Made by a program: the position numbers and the translations under genes
Notes under the pieces: generated by a model
What the model was told of the DNA's origin: nothing
Databases searched by the model: none
What the model saw: only the letters and a program-made list of their open reading frames with translations
Part shown: piece after piece, positions 7,000-9,906 of the stretch
How the letters are laid out: each line of letters begins with the position of its first letter
How positions within the stretch are numbered: position 1 is the stretch's first letter
From: JAKACA01 sp050010115
Lineage (GTDB): Bacteria; Actinomycetota; Acidimicrobiia; Acidimicrobiales; Bog-793
Assembly (NCBI GenBank): GCA_050010115.1
Contig: JBEKLQ010000131.1
Location: 1 to 9,906, forward strand
Direction of reading: 5' to 3'
Length of the DNA: 9,906 nucleotides

Positions 7000-7155
7000 G
7001 TCGACGCTGCAGGCATGATCCCACGCTCGGGCCAGGAAAGGCGCACCCGGAGCGGAGGGCAGCCGGGGGCGCGGCCTCTCCGTTTCATGCAGGTACGTAT
7101 CGGCACGTCGGCCCCGACACCTGAGCCATCCCGCCTGAAACCCCTCCGAGGCTGC
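7000..7155. other. Leader region of transglycosylase gene
   Basis: Non-coding on inspection. It should hold the promoter of the transglycosylase gene. GAGCCA near 7123 and TGGCTC near 7162 form an inverted repeat with a loop of about 33 bases. I looked for the conserved blocks of the ydaO (c-di-AMP) riboswitch, which often precedes actinobacterial wall hydrolases, and did not find them. Confidence 0.35.
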
Positions 7156-7302
7156 CTATGGTGGCTCGGTGTTACATGCTCTGAGCTGGGGCGTCATCGA
7201 CACACCGAGCGCGAGCCCGCTCGGGTCGCTGTTCGTGACCGGGTCATCGGCGGCGTAGGTGTAGCCGTTGAGCTGCTGCGGCGAGTCGACGTCCCAAGAC
7301 TC
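7156..7302 (-). pseudogene. Remnant of RHS-repeat core (C-terminal end)
   Basis: A short minus-strand reading frame contains WDVDSPQQLNGYTYAADDP followed by VTNSDPSGL and then stops at 7156. This is the signature end of the RHS-repeat-associated core domain (the usual actinobacterial form is close to DPQQLNGYAYANNNPVTNSDPSGL). Intact RHS proteins run to well over a thousand residues and the core is followed by a variable, often toxic, domain. Here only about 28 core residues remain, followed by 18 unrelated residues and a TAG. Further upstream the frame runs into the 3' end of the M23-like gene in another frame, with no YD repeats. It is best read as debris from a lost RHS or polymorphic-toxin gene. 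Confidence 0.75.
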
Positions 7303-7334
7303 CGCAGCCGCGGACCCCCATTCAGCCGAGGCGA

Positions 7335-8627
7335 TCACCACTGTGGCCATCCTCGCGGCAGGCCTCCGGTCGCCGGGTCGTTCTGGAGGACGCCTCCCGG
7401 CGCCCCAAGGGACTGGAGTAGCTGGGAAAAGTTGTACCCGAAGGCTGTCGAGTTCGATCCGTTGAACTGGCCGTACTCGGCGGCCATGGTCAATCCCAGG
7501 GCTGAAGGGTCGGCCCATCCTGTCTCGATGCCATCTGGTCCCTCGTACATCTGACCAAGGACGGTGCTCGGTCCCACCGTCTCGCCGACCTGCACAGCGG
7601 GGTCGATGTCCTCGGCCGCGTAGACGACGAGCCCATTCGCGGGCCCGTCGGTGAGCCGATAGGCGATGAAGGTGCCACCCGGCCAGCCTGCGTTGACCGT
7701 GCTCAGCACCACCCCGTCACCGACGGCGTAGATGGGGCCGGAGCCGCTGTAGTCGACGCCCTGGTCGATCCGTTCGGGCATGAGGTCGCTGATGGCTCGC
7801 AGCGGGTTGGCGTAGCCGCCCGGTGCATGTTGAGGCGATGGCGCGGGTTGAGACGGTTGAGACGGTGGCGAGGGTGCTGGGGTGGTCGCGGCCCGCTGTG
7901 CTGCCGCCGCTGCGAGCGCCTGTTCTGCTTGCTGCTCTTCGGCTGCCTTGCGCCGCTCGTTGGCGGCAGTCACCAGGGCTACAAGGTTGGCGCTTACCCG
8001 GCTCAAGATCGCGTTGTCGGTATCGATCGCAGCTTGGGCTGCCTCGCGGGCCGAGGCGAGCTGGCGGAGGATCATTCGGGTACTGGCCTGTTCGGAGCTG
8101 AGGGCGCTCTGGGTCGCCGCGGTGCGGTCTTGGTCGAGATGCAAGGTGGCCATCGCGGCGTCCAAGGTCCCGCTGGCGGCGTCCATGTACACATCCTGTT
8201 CCTGGAGTGTCGTCGCGCTGGAGGAGCTGAGGACCGTCGAGGTCCCTGCGGCGGCGTTCATGTACGCGTCGATCGCCACCTGGCGCAGCCGGATTGTCGC
8301 TTCCGTCTCCGCACGGTGGTCGACCACGAGACGCACGTGGCCGCTGGCGATCTGCCCCTCGATTGCGGCCATGTGACCCTCGACCCGGTCGTAGCGGCTG
8401 ACGAGGGACTGGACCAGCGCCCCCTGGCTCGCGATGCGTTGCTCGAGCTGGATGACCGTGGTCCGGTCCGAACGGATGCTCGCCGCTGCCGTGCCCGGCG
8501 ACGCCGACGCCACCGCGAGAGTCGTACCTAGCGTGCTCAACACCACGACGACCACGCCAGCGAGCCGCCGGCTGCGTGGGCCCCGACGCAAGGCGCCGAA
8601 TCTGAGCCCACGACTTCTTTCGGCCAC
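7335..8627 (-). CDS. Exported coiled-coil protein with degenerate M23-like domain
   Basis: A 430-residue protein. A basic N-terminus (GLRFGALRRGPRSRR) and hydrophobic segment (about 21-43) form a signal or anchor. Residues 54-245 are Ala/Glu/Gln/Arg-rich and helical, resembling the coiled coil of PcsB/RipC-type hydrolases. A Pro/Ser/Gln linker (about 250-270) leads to an M23-like lysostaphin fold at 274-375, with ERIDQGVDYSG, PIYAVGDGVVLST, GTFIAYRLTDG, AEDIDPAVQVGE and GIETGWADP. The metal ligands expected for M23 peptidases are missing: the first His of HxGxD is Asp, and there is no HxH. A catalytic role is therefore unlikely; it may bind wall material or regulate a hydrolase. Similar domains with the same DQGVDYSG motif recur in actinobacteria from memory. 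GTG 8627 was chosen because a possible promoter ends just upstream; GTG 8678 would add 17 residues (447 aa). The gene precedes the transglycosylase on the same strand but lies 336 bases from it. Confidence 0.78.
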   Translation of the reverse strand: MAERSRGLRFGALRRGPRSRRLAGVVVVVLSTLGTTLAVASASPGTAAASIRSDRTTVIQLEQRIASQGALVQSLVSRYDRVEGHMAAIEGQIASGHVRLVVDHRAETEATIRLRQVAIDAYMNAAAGTSTVLSSSSATTLQEQDVYMDAASGTLDAAMATLHLDQDRTAATQSALSSEQASTRMILRQLASAREAAQAAIDTDNAILSRVSANLVALVTAANERRKAAEEQQAEQALAAAAAQRAATTPAPSPPSQPSQPAPSPQHAPGGYANPLRAISDLMPERIDQGVDYSGSGPIYAVGDGVVLSTVNAGWPGGTFIAYRLTDGPANGLVVYAAEDIDPAVQVGETVGPSTVLGQMYEGPDGIETGWADPSALGLTMAAEYGQFNGSNSTAFGYNFSQLLQSLGAPGGVLQNDPATGGLPRGWPQW

Positions 8628-8656
8628 CCGTCTGCCCGTGGTCGGATTGTGGCTCG

Positions 8657-8685
8657 GAGTAGGCACGACCGAGCACACTAGTCAA
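8657..8685 (-). promoter_or_regulatory. Candidate promoter of M23-like gene
   Basis: On the minus strand TTGACT (8685-8680) is followed after 17 bases by CTACTC (8662-8657). The -35 is good and the -10 is poor. If real, transcription would begin near 8650 and exclude the GTG at 8678 as start, leaving a short leader before GTG 8627. Confidence 0.35.
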
Positions 8686-9253
8686 ATGGTCGTGCAACCT
8701 GTCATCTTCGTGGGAGTCGGTTCGCTCCGAGCTGGGTTCGATGGAACGATGAAGGTGCCCAGATCCGGCCGTCTTGCTCGGTGACTCGTGCCGGACCAAT
8801 TGGACCGCTTCGGCATGTTGTCCTGCTGGCGTGTCGGCCCTGCGGCTCGGTCCATAGCGCGACAACGTCCGGGAAGGCGGCCTCCAACTGTTTCGCGGCG
8901 CGGGTCGCGCTTGCCAGGCCGTTCCGCCTCGCCAGCCCGGATCAGGGGGTCTTGGTCATACTGTTCGCGAGAAACAAGAAACCCGACTCGACACCTGCAG
9001 TTTGAGACTGGTACCGGAGGGAACGATGCGGGCCTGGGCCGCGATTCGAGTCGGCCGCGTGCCGCTGAGCCCGTTGTTCGCGCCGGCCGGTGCTGACGAC
9101 GCTCGCCCCTGGACATGAGACACCCAGGAACTCACCGAGCTTCTTCGGCGTCGTCTTGCTGCTCCAGGCCTTCCCTCCAGTGGCTGTCCGCAGCTCGACG
9201 TCCCCGTCGTCATGATCGACGGCAATCGTCGCCCGGGGGCTTCCGACCGACAA
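8686..9253. other. Gap without a convincing gene
   Basis: About 570 bases. Several frames are open but none resembles a known family or keeps good codon use along its length. On the minus strand, 9253 to about 9115 reads like coding sequence directly after the stop of the DUF11 gene (TVELRTATGG-like text, many Lys and Gly codons) and then decays. Another minus frame near 8930-8830 (ATRAAKQLEAAFPDVVALW) also looks protein-like but has no ATG or GTG start. These could be gene debris. No tRNA, terminal inverted repeats or attachment site could be recognised. Confidence 0.4.
9026..9118 (+). CDS. Candidate 30-residue ORF with Shine-Dalgarno
   Basis: ATG 9026 follows GGAGG (9016-9020) by five bases and opens a 30-codon frame ending in TGA at 9116. 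The peptide starts MRAWAAIRVGRVP and ends DDARPWT. It is not hydrophobic enough to be a clear membrane peptide, and I do not recognise it. The ribosome-binding site is the only real support, so chance occurrence is quite possible in this gene-poor gap. Confidence 0.2.
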   Translation: MRAWAAIRVGRVPLSPLFAPAGADDARPWT

Positions 9254-9906
9254 CTACTGCACGAAGCGGCGACGGCGACGGCCGGCCTCGAAAAGCGCCG
9301 CGCCAATCAGGCCGAGCAGGATTACGAGGAGCCAATACGGCCATCCTGCCCAAGGCTCGCCGGTGTTCGAGGGTGGGACGACGACCGGGGGCACCTTCTC
9401 GGTAACCACTGCGCTGGCTGTGGAGCTCTTGCTCTGACCCGACGGGTCCCGTGTCGTTTGGGTCTCGACGGCGGTGTTGACGATCGAGCCGGAGCTCGCT
9501 GTGACGAGCGTCACGATCACCATTTCCACCTCTGTTCCAACACGGAGTGCCCCCACATTCCACGTGATGGTGACAACGCCATTGATCACCTTCTCGCTCA
9601 CGATTCCACGATTGGCGGCCACGGACACAAAACGAAGCCCCGCTGGAAGTGGATCGGTGACGACCACGTTCTGGGCGGTGTTAGGTCCAGCATTTCGCAA
9701 AGTGACAAAGTAAGTGTCGACAGTCCCGCTCTGGGGCCTCGCGTTCTGCACCGTCTTCTTGATCGTCACATCCGCCACCAAGACCGGGTTCAGGGTGACG
9801 GTGTTGGAGCTGCCGGTCGTGCCGCCGGAGGCGTTCGGGGCGGCCTGGGTGAACGTGGCGGTGTTGGTGACCTGGCTGGAGGTGTTGACCGTGACGACGA
9901 TCTGGG
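9254..9906 (-). CDS. DUF11-repeat surface protein, C-terminal part (truncated by window edge)
   Basis: The frame is open from the right edge (first full codon at 9904) to TAG 9254, so 216 C-terminal residues are visible and the start lies outside the window. The left-most GTG in view (9781) is internal. Fragment residues 1-40 are the end of one Thr/Asn-rich repeat (QVTNTATFTQAAP, GSSNTVTLNP). Residues about 41-165 form a complete DUF11 module: ADVTIKKTV, TYFVTLRNAGPNTAQNVVVT, DPLPAGLRFVSV, NVGALRVGTEVEMVI, IVNTAVE. DUF11 modules are immunoglobulin-like beta domains found in tandem in large exported proteins. The C-terminus has PPSNTGEPW (177-185), a membrane segment (about 188-206) and a basic end (GRRRRRFVQ). 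That layout copies a sortase substrate, but PSNTG is not a standard LPxTG or LAxTG motif, so it may simply be a membrane anchor. Likely a cell-surface or wall-associated protein. Confidence 0.85.
   Translation of the reverse strand, partial: QIVVTVNTSSQVTNTATFTQAAPNASGGTTGSSNTVTLNPVLVADVTIKKTVQNARPQSGTVDTYFVTLRNAGPNTAQNVVVTDPLPAGLRFVSVAANRGIVSEKVINGVVTITWNVGALRVGTEVEMVIVTLVTASSGSIVNTAVETQTTRDPSGQSKSSTASAVVTEKVPPVVVPPSNTGEPWAGWPYWLLVILLGLIGAALFEAGRRRRRFVQ

Noticed and set aside
7000..7155. Possible ydaO-type c-di-AMP riboswitch before the transglycosylase gene
   Set aside because: Such elements often precede actinobacterial wall hydrolases, but the conserved sequence blocks are not present on the minus strand here.
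9030..9075. tRNA-like T-arm text (GACTCGAATC on the minus strand)
   Set aside because: The flanking bases do not pair as an acceptor stem or T stem and no anticodon arm was found.
8682..9116. Minus-strand 144-codon open frame
   Set aside because: Arg/Pro/Gly-rich with no recognisable motif and overlapping the candidate promoter; typical of chance frames in GC-rich DNA.

Overview
The window is very GC-rich. It has long open frames, GTG starts, overlapping stop/start junctions, a SigC-type ECF sigma factor and proteins with Thr/Pro-rich tails. This points to a high-GC actinobacterium. The poly-Thr/Val-Pro tail of the transglycosylase resembles what is common in Acidimicrobiia, but that class assignment is only an inference. 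Nothing reads as plasmid, phage or insertion sequence, and the one relic seen is a scrap of an RHS-repeat gene.

Left part (130-4426): a copper/respiratory-type locus built around a divergent promoter region. On the minus strand, three tightly packed genes run 3721 to 130. The first encodes a multi-pass membrane domain fused to a SCO1/SenC copper-chaperone domain. The second encodes a lipoprotein with a predicted beta-propeller and overlaps the first by four bases. The third encodes a small zinc-finger (ZAS-type) anti-sigma-like membrane protein with a His/Cys-rich tail. On the plus strand, a SigC-like ECF sigma factor (3893-4426) is transcribed away from them. The simplest reading is a sigma/anti-sigma pair that controls a copper-delivery operon for cytochrome oxidase. 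The regulatory link is inferred, not shown.

Middle (4427-5172): a 230-base gap with a hairpin, then a DUF2505 gene with a strong ribosome-binding site. It is convergent with the next gene.

Right part (5233-9906, all minus strand): envelope proteins. These are a membrane-anchored lytic transglycosylase with an added LppX-like C-terminal domain, a coiled-coil protein ending in an M23-like domain that lacks the metal-binding histidines, and the C-terminal end of a DUF11-repeat surface protein that continues past the window edge. A fragment of an RHS core (7156-7302) lies between the first two. About 570 bases between the last two hold no convincing gene.

The most interesting items are the candidate SigC/ZAS/SCO switch, the membrane-SCO fusion, the transglycosylase-LppX-like fusion, the degenerate M23-like protein and the RHS remnant. 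All family assignments come from reading motifs by eye; no database search was possible.
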